Positions 8,495-17,479 of a stretch of DNA of 64,000 bases are shown here, in pieces (position 1 is the first letter of the stretch; each line of letters begins with the position of its first letter). The stretch comes from an uncultured Clostridia bacterium (lineage in GTDB: Bacteria > Bacillota > Clostridia > Oscillospirales > CAG-382). The position numbers and the translations under genes were made by a program. The stretch spans positions 1-64,000 of the forward strand of contig CALWBE010000005.1 of assembly GCA_944375955.1 (NCBI GenBank), read 5' to 3'. The notes beneath the pieces are model-generated. The model saw only the letters and a program-made list of their open reading frames with translations, was not told where the DNA came from and made no database searches.

Positions 8495-10866
8495 CAGCTT
8501 TTCACCAGCCTAACCTGCGAACCGTCCTCTATAGGTGCTGTAGAACTTGATATCACATATTCATATCCATAATCGCTTCCCGCATCAACTGCCGAATTTA
8601 TATTGTCCTTTGCAAGAACTGTTACTGGTATACGTTTTGCTATATATCTGCTTCCTAAAGGCGTGCTTTTGGCACTCGCTATAAGTATGTACTTGCCGTC
8701 GGCATCTTCTCTTATTGCACTGTTAGGAACTACAAGATTATATGACGATTGCCTTTCACCTATCGATACATTAAGTGTCTGACCGTTTGTTACTTCTCCG
8801 TCTATGTCTATTTCAACTATCTTGCCCTCATTAGGCTTGCTCGTGTCAGGCTTTATTGCCGAAACCGTCAGCTTTAATTCGTTTGCCCACCAATAACCGT
8901 CTACCGTTACTCTGTCTCCTACTGCGATGGCTCTGCTCTGCTCGGTCGTCACCGGTATTTCAAGAGTATATCCCTTTCCTGCAATTTCTATTTCAGCAAG
9001 AATGTCCCCGGCATTTACAGTACTTCCGGAATAAACATTAACCGCAGCTATTGTTCCGTCAAACTTTGATACAACCTCCATATCATATGTCTTTTCTCTT
9101 AGCTTTTCTACTTTTTCACGCTGTTTTTCAATAGCGGCAAGATCTCTCTCAAGCTCAAGATTAAATATCATATCTTCTTTATTTCCCTGTTCTTCTTGTT
9201 TGATAGCTTCCTTCTCCGCCGTTTCAATCTGTTTTTCAGTCGTCTTTATTTGTTCATCTATCTGATCGGGAGTTTCTGTAACCTTTGACTGAAGCTCTGT
9301 GAGCTTTTTATTTTCTTCATCATATTTTAAAGTTACTGCCTTAAGCTTTTCGTTTTCTTCCTTCAAAAGCGCATTTACTCTCTTTGTCTCATCTGATAAA
9401 AGCGAGTCAAGTTCCTTCTGTATAGTTTCGCTTTCCTTTTTGTACGCTTTTACACTTTGCTCGGCAGCAGTCACCGCATCTTTTGCTTCCTTAAGACGAT
9501 TGTCGTCGGTAGTAGCCTGATTAAGTTCAGCACGTGCCTTTGCAAGGGCCTTGCTATATTCGCTTACTGTCTGCTTCTGGCGGTCAAGATTTCGCTTTGC
9601 AGTAGTTATCTCACTGTCAGTAGCTGATGACGCATTCTCAAGATTATTCTTTGCTTCATCAAATTCAGCTTGAGCTATATCTACAGCATCGCTCGCTTCT
9701 TCTTTTGCCGATTTCGCATTTCTGTATGCGTTCAAAGCAGATATCTCTTTAGAATAGTCTGTCAACGCATCAAGCGCGTCTTTCGCACTCTGTATCCTAT
9801 CCGGATCTCCGCTCGCTAAAGCTTCGTTATATTCCTTAAGCGCTGCGTCATATATTTTCTGATCTTCAACAAGCTTATTGTATTCAGAATCAGAATCTAT
9901 ATTTCCTGAATACGCGTTCTGTGCAGCAGTCTTTGCACTTTCATACTCACTCTGCGCAGCCTCAAGCATACTCTTACTTTCCTCAAGTTCCTTTTCAGCA
10001 TCTTGGTATTTTTTCAAAAGCTTTTCATAAGATTCCGAGCTATTTACAAGAGCATCATAATCTTCCTGCATATATTCAAGCTCTGTATATGCGTCGTCAT
10101 ACGCCTTCTTTGCGCTTTCATAAGCAGAAAGTGCTGCACTGTATGACAGATCTATACTTCCTGATATCTCTTCGTATATATCATTTTTCTCAGCAAGTAT
10201 CTCTTCCGCTGCCTCAAGATTTTTCTTCGCCACCTCAAGCTCTTCAAGCTTTGCCGCCAATTCGGCAGAATCAGCAGCTTCTCCGTTTGTCAGCTCTGAC
10301 ACCTGCTGTTCAAGTTCGGATACCGACTGTGTATATTTATCACGTTCGTTCTGATATATTTTTACAAGTTCCTCAGAGCCTTTTACAAGATCCGTATTCT
10401 TTACAGCCTCGACTCTGTCTTCTTTAAGTTCCTTCAAAGTCTCATAAAGCTCTTCAAGATTGCTCTGCGTCTCGGTATCATCTGTCTTACCGAGTATCTT
10501 CATCTGATAGTTAAACTCCATCTCTTCAAGCGACTGCTCTGCCTGATCGAGTTCTGTATTCTCATAATCCTCAAGCGTAAACAGCGTCTGGCCCGGAACT
10601 ATTATATCGCCCGCTTTTACCAGTACACTTTCAATTTTTCTTGTTTCTTCAAGAACTACATTATAGTTCATATTTGCCTTTACAGTGCCAGTACCTGTAA
10701 CACTGGTCTTTATTTGGCCATATCCGGCATACTGTCCCGAAACTTCGGGAAGTGACCAGTTAAGTATTGTATTTGAAAAAAAGGTTAGCACAAGCATTAC
10801 CGTCAAAAAAATTATTGCGGCATTCTTTATCCAGCCTCTGTTTTTTATTTTTGCTTCGTTTTCCAT
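8494..10866 (-). CDS. HlyD-like adaptor with long coiled coil
   Basis: This 790-residue protein has an N-terminal membrane anchor (about 14-34), a split biotinyl/lipoyl-like hairpin (VVLEETRKIESVLVKAGDIIVPGQTL and its second half near SKFDGTIAAVNVYSGSTVNAGD), and a C-terminal barrel ending in the adaptor-type segment VVPNSAIRE. Between the lipoyl halves lie about 500 residues of Glu/Lys/Ala-rich coiled coil, unusually long for a membrane-fusion protein. In a Gram-positive cell such a hairpin could span much of the wall. It sits between the ABC permease genes and the MacB-like gene in one operon. Confidence 0.8.
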   Translation of the reverse strand: MENEAKIKNRGWIKNAAIIFLTVMLVLTFFSNTILNWSLPEVSGQYAGYGQIKTSVTGTGTVKANMNYNVVLEETRKIESVLVKAGDIIVPGQTLFTLEDYENTELDQAEQSLEEMEFNYQMKILGKTDDTETQSNLEELYETLKELKEDRVEAVKNTDLVKGSEELVKIYQNERDKYTQSVSELEQQVSELTNGEAADSAELAAKLEELEVAKKNLEAAEEILAEKNDIYEEISGSIDLSYSAALSAYESAKKAYDDAYTELEYMQEDYDALVNSSESYEKLLKKYQDAEKELEESKSMLEAAQSEYESAKTAAQNAYSGNIDSDSEYNKLVEDQKIYDAALKEYNEALASGDPDRIQSAKDALDALTDYSKEISALNAYRNAKSAKEEASDAVDIAQAEFDEAKNNLENASSATDSEITTAKRNLDRQKQTVSEYSKALAKARAELNQATTDDNRLKEAKDAVTAAEQSVKAYKKESETIQKELDSLLSDETKRVNALLKEENEKLKAVTLKYDEENKKLTELQSKVTETPDQIDEQIKTTEKQIETAEKEAIKQEEQGNKEDMIFNLELERDLAAIEKQREKVEKLREKTYDMEVVSKFDGTIAAVNVYSGSTVNAGDILAEIEIAGKGYTLEIPVTTEQSRAIAVGDRVTVDGYWWANELKLTVSAIKPDTSKPNEGKIVEIDIDGEVTNGQTLNVSIGERQSSYNLVVPNSAIREDADGKYILIASAKSTPLGSRYIAKRIPVTVLAKDNINSAVDAGSDYGYEYVISSSTAPIEDGSQVRLVKS

Positions 10867-10867
10867 A

Positions 10868-11767
10868 TCAGTCTTTTAAACCTCCCGAACTAGATATTCC
10901 TTCAACCAAATATTCTTCTCCGTATAAAAACAGAAGTAATGTAGGTATCATATATATTACCGCAACACAAAACGCCAAGCTTATTTCTCCGGTATTTATT
11001 TCCGATAAAAAAACTGAAAGCGGCATTTTTTCACGGTCTGTAAGCAGTACAAGAAACTGTTCAACCATATTCCAGTAATCAATAAAAATAAGTATTACTA
11101 CAGAAAAGAGAGAGCTGCGGCATGACGGAATACATATTTTTGTACATATCTGCCATTCTCCCGCACCATCCAAACGGGCAGCCTCTATTATACTTTCCGG
11201 AATTCTCCTCATGCTTTTTGTCAGCAGAAAAACCGCAAAAGGAGAAAATATTCCCGGAAGAATTACCGCCCACCTCGTCTCAAGTATACCTAAAAAGTCC
11301 GAAACAAGATAATTCGGAACAAGCGTTACCTGATACGGCATAAACATCAGAACAATATATGCAAAAAACAGGAACTCCCTGCCCTTCCCGCGGTAACGGG
11401 CAAAACCATATGACGCAAGACACGCAACGATTACCTGAAATACAACTATTGGCACAACAAGTATTACTGCGTTCCAAAATTTTAAAAGGTAATCCGGGCT
11501 TTTAAACAGAACTGTGTAATATTGCTGAAAAGTAACCATATCTGGAATAAGCTTAAGGTTGACTTTTTCTGATATGTATGTTTTGCCACCGGCGTCTCCA
11601 GTAGCAAAAACAGCTCCGTAATTGGCTGATATTTCTGATTCCGACATAAATGAATTTGTTATTGTAAATACTGTCGGGAACAAAAACAGAAGCGAAAATG
11701 CAAAAACCAAAATAAAAGTTACGGCGATTGCAGCTTTTTTTCTGACTGACAAGAGTATTTTTTTCAT
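10868..11767 (-). CDS. ABC sugar-type permease (MalG-like)
   Basis: This 299-residue membrane protein resembles MalG/UgpE-type carbohydrate permeases. It has six hydrophobic segments and the EAA loop EAARLDGAGEWQICTKICIP, which contacts the ATPase. Its start overlaps the upstream permease by 4 bases, consistent with translational coupling. The operon has no ATPase gene, so a shared MsmK-type ATPase encoded elsewhere is likely to energise it. Confidence 0.9.
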   Translation of the reverse strand: MKKILLSVRKKAAIAVTFILVFAFSLLFLFPTVFTITNSFMSESEISANYGAVFATGDAGGKTYISEKVNLKLIPDMVTFQQYYTVLFKSPDYLLKFWNAVILVVPIVVFQVIVACLASYGFARYRGKGREFLFFAYIVLMFMPYQVTLVPNYLVSDFLGILETRWAVILPGIFSPFAVFLLTKSMRRIPESIIEAARLDGAGEWQICTKICIPSCRSSLFSVVILIFIDYWNMVEQFLVLLTDREKMPLSVFLSEINTGEISLAFCVAVIYMIPTLLLFLYGEEYLVEGISSSGGLKD

Positions 11768-12717
11768 TGTTCCACATCCTTTCCAAACTTGTTCTCAACA
11801 ATGAAAAGTATTCCTACTATTGCCACCATTACGATAAACATTACAATCGACGCGGCAGAAAGCTTCTGATAGTCGAGTTTTCTGAACATATTATTCATAT
11901 AATGCTGCAGGGTATATAAAGTATTGTACGGATAATTTCCCGTCAGCAGATATACCTCACGGAATATCTTAAATGAATTTATCAACGAAAGAATTACCAC
12001 AAACAGAATGGAAGGCGACAGATATCTGAGTTTTATAGAGAAAAATATACGTGAGCTTCCCGCTCCGTCAACTTGTGCTGCCTCTATCGGATACTTGGGA
12101 ATATTACCTATTGCCGCCATAAATATTATCATATTATATCCGATGTTCTTCCAAAGGAAAAGCAGTACTACGACATAAATACTGAACTCTGATTTCAGCC
12201 AGTCGACCGGCTGACCTCCAAGCAGTGTTACAATATTAGAAAGAACTCCTTCATGATGAAAAACGACCTGCCATATCAAAACGACCGAAGCGACCGGCAC
12301 CATCATAGGACATAAAAGGAATGTACGTATTTTGCTTTTCATGGGAATTTCATGCTCAAGTACAATAGCAAGCAGTAAAGGTACGATTACTGCAAGCGGC
12401 ACCGATATTAATGATATGGTCAAGGTATTTGTAGCCGCTTGCTTAAATGCCGAATTTTCAAAAAGTCCTATAAAATTGTTTATTCCCACAAATTCCTTGT
12501 TGATAGGGTTATCTATAAACGAATAATATATTATAACTGCAAACGGAGCTGCAAAAAACACAAGCACTCCGAGAAAACTTGGTAAAATAAAAAAAGCCGA
12601 AAAACGTTTTGCTCTCTTCAGCTCGCTGAATTGTTTTGTCTTTTTATTTCTAAAGCATGTGCTGCAATTTAATTTTTTTTGCTTTGGCACTGCTGATATC
12701 TTTGTTTTTTTCCGCAT
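11764..12717 (-). CDS. ABC sugar-type permease (MalF-like)
   Basis: This 317-residue permease is the MalF/UgpA-like partner of the next gene. An N-terminal lysine-rich stretch of about 40 residues, including two cysteines, precedes the first membrane segment. The EAA loop is EAAQVDGAGSSRIFFSIKLRY. It is the first gene of the operon, about 120 bases downstream of a good promoter on the same strand. Confidence 0.9.
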   Translation of the reverse strand: MRKKTKISAVPKQKKLNCSTCFRNKKTKQFSELKRAKRFSAFFILPSFLGVLVFFAAPFAVIIYYSFIDNPINKEFVGINNFIGLFENSAFKQAATNTLTISLISVPLAVIVPLLLAIVLEHEIPMKSKIRTFLLCPMMVPVASVVLIWQVVFHHEGVLSNIVTLLGGQPVDWLKSEFSIYVVVLLFLWKNIGYNMIIFMAAIGNIPKYPIEAAQVDGAGSSRIFFSIKLRYLSPSILFVVILSLINSFKIFREVYLLTGNYPYNTLYTLQHYMNNMFRKLDYQKLSAASIVMFIVMVAIVGILFIVENKFGKDVEQ

Positions 12718-12844
12718 TTTGCCATAACCTCAGATAAAAAAATACCATTTTTGTCTTTTTATTTTTCTGTCATTTTTTAGACGATTAGACTATATAAATG
12801 TTCCGATATTTAGTTGTTTTTTTTACTGTTTTTATTACATATAC

Positions 12845-12873
12845 AGAATACCATAAATATATATTTTAGTCAA
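12845..12873 (-). promoter_or_regulatory. Sigma-A-like promoter of the ABC operon
   Basis: On the minus strand TTGACT (12873-12868) and TATTCT (12850-12845) are separated by exactly 17 bases. It would start a transcript near 12838 with a leader of about 120 bases before the first permease gene. It lies back to back with the manA promoter. Confidence 0.6.
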
Positions 12874-12909
12874 GCAGATTCATTGTCGTAATTGGTAAAT
12901 GTTTATTTA

Positions 12910-12938
12910 TTGACAGGCTTTAATTTTGATAGTATAAT
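12910..12938 (+). promoter_or_regulatory. Sigma-A promoter of manA
   Basis: A consensus TTGACA (12910-12915) and consensus TATAAT (12933-12938) are 17 bases apart, 31 bases before the manA ATG. This is one of the best promoters in the window. Confidence 0.88.
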
Positions 12939-12969
12939 TAATAAAAAATTTATCCTACGGAGGGAAAAA

Positions 12970-13899
12970 ATGTATCCGCTGAAATTAAAATCTGTTCTTA
13001 AAGATATTATATGGGGCGGCACTGCTTTGTCGGAAAAATACGGCAAAGGAACAGCAGGACAAAAAATCGCTGAAGCATGGGTGCTTTCATGCCGCGCAGA
13101 CGGTGAAAATATAATTGAAAACGGCGACCTTGCCGGAAAACCTCTCAGCATTATATATAAAGATAAAAACGCATTTCCTCTTTTGATAAAACTTATTGAT
13201 GCTCATGATAAGCTTTCAGTGCAGGTTCATCCAAATGATGAATATGCAAAAAAGGAAGGTTTGCCTGCCGGGAAAACAGAAATGTGGTATATTCTTGATG
13301 CTAAACCCGGTGCAAAGCTTGTTTACGGCTTAAAAAAAGATATTGACCTTTCTAATGATAACTTGAAGTTGGCAGCAAAAAACGGAACCTTAGAACAGTA
13401 TCTGAACTTCCGTGAGGTAAAAAAAGGTGACGTACTTTTTATTCCTTCAGGACTTGTACACGCTATCGGCGATGGAATACTAATCGCTGAAGTGCAGCAA
13501 AACTCAAATACGACATACAGGATATATGACTACGGTCGAAAGGACGCGAATGGAAAATGCAGAGAGCTGCATATCGACAAAGCGGCAGAAGTTATTGACC
13601 GCAGTCTCCCGGTATCCGACACCTCGGTTTGCATTACCGAAAAATCCGATGCTGTTTTGCGTGAGACTCTGTGTTCCTGCGACTGTTTTACTGTTGAAAA
13701 ATTGAATTTAAACAGATATGAATACGAAATTTCTTCAGATAAAATGCTTTTTGCTCTCTGTACCGAAGGCTGCGGAGAGTTCTCACATGAAGGGAGCCGT
13801 TATAAATTTGTTAAAGGCGACGGATATCTTTTCCCCGCCGGGATAGGCAAGTTTTCCATAATTTCCGACGAATGCGAACTTCTTTTTGCATATAAATAA
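12970..13899 (+). CDS. manA: Mannose-6-phosphate isomerase, class I
   Basis: This 309-residue cupin enzyme interconverts mannose 6-phosphate and fructose 6-phosphate. The start at 12970 is chosen because of the ribosome site ggaggg; an upstream in-frame ATG would overlap the promoter. Zinc-ligand motifs are visible: LSVQVHPND with both Gln and His, the glutamate in KTEMWYIL, and the His in IPSGLVHAIG. Active-site residues follow in EVQQNSNTTYRIYDYGR. Length fits the short Firmicutes ManA. It is monocistronic, flanked by its own promoter and terminator. Confidence 0.95.
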   Translation: MYPLKLKSVLKDIIWGGTALSEKYGKGTAGQKIAEAWVLSCRADGENIIENGDLAGKPLSIIYKDKNAFPLLIKLIDAHDKLSVQVHPNDEYAKKEGLPAGKTEMWYILDAKPGAKLVYGLKKDIDLSNDNLKLAAKNGTLEQYLNFREVKKGDVLFIPSGLVHAIGDGILIAEVQQNSNTTYRIYDYGRKDANGKCRELHIDKAAEVIDRSLPVSDTSVCITEKSDAVLRETLCSCDCFTVEKLNLNRYEYEISSDKMLFALCTEGCGEFSHEGSRYKFVKGDGYLFPAGIGKFSIISDECELLFAYK

Positions 13900-13944
13900 T
13901 TTATAACTAATAAAATTATTTTCGATAAAATTCTAAAACGTAAG

Positions 13945-13984
13945 AGAAAAGCCGCGGCAGTATTTATCCTGCCGCGGCTTTTCT
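13945..13984. terminator. Bidirectional intrinsic terminator
   Basis: A GC-rich 16-base inverted repeat, AGAAAAGCCGCGGCAG and its complement, has an eight-base loop. It lies between the convergent manA and sipL-like genes, with A-tracts and T-tracts on the flanks that serve both. Confidence 0.88.
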
Positions 13985-13997
13985 CCGCCGTACCCTC

Positions 13998-15548
13998 TTA
14001 ATGCAGTATTACCGCTTTCTTGCCGTCAAAAAATTCACCTTCTATGCCGTTTTCCGCACGCAGCCGTTCGCATGAAACAAAGTGATCCTTTGCAACTTTC
14101 CATACACTCTCGCCTGCCTGAGGATAATAAAGCGTAAATCCGCTCTTTCTGCAGCTTTTGCCTCCTTCGCATTTTGAATATCCACTGATTATTTCTATAT
14201 TTTCTTCATTAAGCGCCGCGCAGTTTTCATTTACCCACAGCCTTAAAACAAGTTCTCCGCTTATAAGCTCGCATTCATACCTACACACCGACGACAGATT
14301 ATACCAGCGCAGTTTATTTCCGGAAAGCGAATAGGGTATATTTTCTGCTGGTATCTTTATATTTACCACAGATGTCTGAGATTCTATTTCTCCGTTTTCT
14401 TTCATTCCCAAAACTGACAAAAGTCCGCGTGCCGGAATAAATACATATCCTTCGGAAAACTCAGGATTTCCGAAAGACATCCTAAGCGACGACGATACGA
14501 TATCCGTTATCCCTCTCAGCTCAAACTTTATCCTATCAGCAAACTCAAGAATACCGGTGAAAGCATCCGCAAGAGACAAAACTCTGATATTCTTTCTTTC
14601 AGGTTCTATACAGCATTCGGTTGAATATATGTCCGTAAATATCGTGCACTCTTCATTCTTAAACGCCATTGCAGTAATATCTATACCCGCACCGACATTT
14701 ATCAGCTTCTGCTCTCCGAAATTATCAGATGTACTGTCGGCAGACAGAGACATAAGATTTGCTTCTGCAATAATCTTCCATGAGCTGTCTGTTCCCGGAA
14801 TATCTATTTCTGTTTTAAATGGGATTGCTTTCTCCATACTCACATATTCTGATGTTTCTCCTGTCTTTGATTCATAAAGGCAGTGGAAAGTAAGCTCGCC
14901 GGAAATATCAGCAATTCCGTCAGAATGACTTATAGACTTTATACATACTGATGCTTCTGCAGATACTATATCCGATATTTCAGGCATATCGTCATCAACT
15001 TTTATATCTTCGGATATATTGTATGGGTTATCCTCGGATATTCTTGCCGACGCATTCATTATGTCTTTTCTTAAATATTCTATTTCGCAGTCTGGAGTCT
15101 CATCGCTGTCACGGCAATATGTATCCTGTGAGATATCAATAACTTCACAGGAAAGCATAAACTTTGAGCGTGAACATATCTTTCTCTGTGCAGAAAGCTT
15201 CGACGATGCAGACGGCGGAACAGTACGAACAAGCACATATAAATTTTCCAAATCTCTTTCGGCTGGGATAGGAAAATCAAATGATTTTGAAAAATCGTCC
15301 TTAAAAACTACGCACTTCAGCAAACCGCTGTTTTCAGATACATACAGAACCGTGTATACTATCTCACCGTATATCGTCACGCCGTCGTGTTCCACTGACT
15401 TGTCAAGAATTTTAACTCTCGCTTCAGTTTTTACAATTCTCTGAATATTCGGCATATATTCGGAAAGCGAGTATTCCGTTTCGTTCTCTATCTCGCATTT
15501 GTCGGAGTAAACAGTCTCAAAGGGGCAAATTTTAGTATTGATCTCCAT
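13998..15548 (-). CDS. SipL-like spore coat morphogenesis protein (DUF3794 + LysM)
   Basis: This 516-residue protein has repeated DUF3794 (SPOCS) modules over residues 1-460, each with segments such as VYGEIVYTVLYVSE or ISGELTFHCLYES. A C-terminal LysM-like domain follows (about 470-516: YYPQAGESVWKVAKDHFVSCERLRAENGI). This architecture matches SipL of Clostridioides difficile, which uses its LysM domain to bind the coat ATPase SpoIVA. The next gene downstream of its promoter region is a spoVM-like micro-ORF, which fits a coat-assembly role. Whether it is the SipL orthologue or a paralogous DUF3794 protein is unsettled. Confidence 0.8.
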   Translation of the reverse strand: MEINTKICPFETVYSDKCEIENETEYSLSEYMPNIQRIVKTEARVKILDKSVEHDGVTIYGEIVYTVLYVSENSGLLKCVVFKDDFSKSFDFPIPAERDLENLYVLVRTVPPSASSKLSAQRKICSRSKFMLSCEVIDISQDTYCRDSDETPDCEIEYLRKDIMNASARISEDNPYNISEDIKVDDDMPEISDIVSAEASVCIKSISHSDGIADISGELTFHCLYESKTGETSEYVSMEKAIPFKTEIDIPGTDSSWKIIAEANLMSLSADSTSDNFGEQKLINVGAGIDITAMAFKNEECTIFTDIYSTECCIEPERKNIRVLSLADAFTGILEFADRIKFELRGITDIVSSSLRMSFGNPEFSEGYVFIPARGLLSVLGMKENGEIESQTSVVNIKIPAENIPYSLSGNKLRWYNLSSVCRYECELISGELVLRLWVNENCAALNEENIEIISGYSKCEGGKSCRKSGFTLYYPQAGESVWKVAKDHFVSCERLRAENGIEGEFFDGKKAVILH

Positions 15549-15606
15549 TATAATGTCTCCTTTTTACTCTATTCTGATTAAAGTATATTCGGAGAAACCT
15601 CATTTA

Positions 15607-15690
15607 TTACTTTTTTCCGTTTTTATTTTTTACAAAAGCCGAAAGAATTTTCCTAAAAAGACCGTTAGGCTGAAACACAACTATTTTCAT
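15607..15690 (-). CDS. SpoVM-like spore morphogenesis micropeptide
   Basis: A 27-codon ORF starts with ATG at 15690, preceded by a perfect AGGAGG ribosome site at 15706-15701 with ten bases of spacing, and ends at TAA 15609-15607. The product begins MKIVVFQPNGLFRKILSAF and ends in a basic tail. That matches the SpoVM pattern: 26 or so residues, MKxxxI/V start, a helix-disturbing Pro/Gly at positions 8-10, and an amphipathic basic helix that binds the curved forespore membrane and recruits SpoIVA. It sits just upstream of the sipL-like gene, whose product family also binds SpoIVA. The call rests on pattern and context only. Confidence 0.65.
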   Translation of the reverse strand: MKIVVFQPNGLFRKILSAFVKNKNGKK

Positions 15691-15704
15691 AATCAAAAAG
15701 CCTC

Positions 15705-15851
15705 CTACTTTGAAAAATACAAAAAACCGACTAATATCAGCAGCACAGCCTCAAGGCAAACCATCACTATCGGCGGCAAAAAGCATGCCAGCAATACCAT
15801 TACCCCGGCAGCCATGATACATATACCTATAAGCTTTGAGTTCTTTTTCAT
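15705..15851 (-). CDS. Small hydrophobic membrane protein
   Basis: A 48-residue ORF starts at ATG 15851, preceded by the ribosome site gaggag. It is almost entirely two membrane segments (about 7-24 and 26-45) with the short charged N-terminus MKKNSK. Its stop overlaps the ribosome site of the spoVM-like ORF, so the two are probably co-transcribed. The family is not recognised. Similar small proteins are common near sporulation genes, but no function can be assigned. Confidence 0.6.
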   Translation of the reverse strand: MKKNSKLIGICIMAAGVMVLLACFLPPIVMVCLEAVLLILVGFLYFSK

Positions 15852-15968
15852 GAATGCTCCTCGCTTATTCGTTTTATACTTTATTTTATGCAAAATACTC
15901 TGAAATGACAACAAAAGTCAAATATAAAATAACAAAAAAACCTGCATTTTACAGGTAAAACAAAATTT

Positions 15969-16012
15969 TAAGGGCGCCGTACATTTATTTTTTATATACG
16001 GCACCCTTTATT
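15969..16012 (-). terminator. Probable terminator of the MATE gene
   Basis: An imperfect hairpin pairs AAGGGCGCCGTA with TACGGCACCCTT across an AT-rich loop, downstream of the leftward MATE gene. T-rich sequence follows on the minus strand. Confidence 0.65.
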
Positions 16013-16038
16013 TTTATTTAACTGAACTTTAATATAGC

Positions 16039-17364
16039 TTATTTCCAATCGAGATTTTTTAAAAGCCTTCTCAAAAATACTGTTGCAAGAATAACCGACA
16101 TTATCTCGGCAGCCGGAAATGACAGCCATACAAATTCGATTTTTCCGGTAAGCGACATTAAGAACGCAAAAGGAATAAGAACGACAAGCTGCCTTCCGAG
16201 TGAAAGGAACAAGCTGTAAATACTTTTTCCAAGAGCCTGGAAAACAGATGACGCCACTATGCTGAATCCTGCAAAAATAAAGCTTAAGCTTATTATGCGC
16301 AGCGCTACTGTTCCTATATCAAGCATCGCCTTTGACGGCTCGAATATTTTGAGAAGCTTATCAGGAAATACCTGACACAATAAAAGTCCTAACAGCATTA
16401 TTGCCACCGCGTAAATTACTGCATATTTTATTGTGCTGTGCATTCTTTCTTTGCGGCGTGCACCATAGTTATAAGCTACTATCGGTATCATTCCGTTATT
16501 TAATCCGAATACCGGCATAAATACAAAACTCTGTAGTTTAAAATACGCTCCGAAAACCGCTACCGCAGTTGTTGAGAATCCCATAAGTATTTTATTCATG
16601 CAAAGCGTCATTACTGAACCTATTGACGCCATAAGTATTGAAGGCACACCTATAAAAAGAATATCTTTTATTTCAAGAAAATTAGGAGCAAGATTTGATA
16701 ACTTTATACGCAGTTCTTTATTATATTTTATATTAAGCACAAGTCCCAGAAGCCCCGCAACTGTCTGGCCTATGACCGTTGCATATGCAGCTCCTGCAAC
16801 TTCAAGTCTCGGAGCACCATATAGACCGAGGATCAATATTGGGTCGAGAATTATATTTATAACCGCGCCTACTCCCTGAACGATCATACTTAAAACAGTT
16901 CTGCCTGTTGCCTGAAGCATTTTTTCAAAAGTAAGCTCAAGAAAAAGGCCAAAAGACATCGCAAGACATATCTCAAAATACTGCTTACCGTATTCTAATA
17001 TTATATTGCTGTCTGTCTGCGTTCTCATAAAAAGAGTCGGCATTGATACTCCTACGATAAAAAAGATAACAAAGCTTATCAAATTAAGCAAAAGTCCCTG
17101 CATCGCAAGCTTATCCGCTCTTTTATAGTTCTGCTGTCCCAGTGATTTTGAAATCAGCGCGTTCATACCTACGCCGACCCCCACACCGACCGCTATCATG
17201 AGATTCTGTATTGGGAAGACTAATGATACTGCCGTAAATGCGTCCTCAGATATCTGAGATACGAAAATACTGTCTACAATATTGTAAAGAGCCTGCACAA
17301 GCATCGATATCATCATAGGAATAGACATTGATAATAGCAGCTTGTTTACAGGCATAGTTCCCAT
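16039..17364 (-). CDS. MATE family multidrug exporter
   Basis: This 441-residue protein has twelve hydrophobic segments and the two-fold repeat of the MATE family. The N-terminal half starts with PVNKLLLSMSIPMMISMLVQALYNIVDSIFVS, and the second half contains the matching Asn/Pro-rich GLNNGMIPIVAYNYGA. It would exchange cations for drugs or metabolites at the cytoplasmic membrane. It is probably monocistronic; the flanking metallopeptidase ORF lies 115 bases upstream. The substrate cannot be inferred. Confidence 0.93.
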   Translation of the reverse strand: MGTMPVNKLLLSMSIPMMISMLVQALYNIVDSIFVSQISEDAFTAVSLVFPIQNLMIAVGVGVGVGMNALISKSLGQQNYKRADKLAMQGLLLNLISFVIFFIVGVSMPTLFMRTQTDSNIILEYGKQYFEICLAMSFGLFLELTFEKMLQATGRTVLSMIVQGVGAVINIILDPILILGLYGAPRLEVAGAAYATVIGQTVAGLLGLVLNIKYNKELRIKLSNLAPNFLEIKDILFIGVPSILMASIGSVMTLCMNKILMGFSTTAVAVFGAYFKLQSFVFMPVFGLNNGMIPIVAYNYGARRKERMHSTIKYAVIYAVAIMLLGLLLCQVFPDKLLKIFEPSKAMLDIGTVALRIISLSFIFAGFSIVASSVFQALGKSIYSLFLSLGRQLVVLIPFAFLMSLTGKIEFVWLSFPAAEIMSVILATVFLRRLLKNLDWK

Positions 17365-17479
17365 CTTATTCTCGCTTGTACTTATTACTTGTTTTTCATT
17401 GTTACTGTTAATGACAAATCAACCTCCATTTCAACAAACATCGATAATTCTAACACAACCGATATTTTGTGTATTTTAA

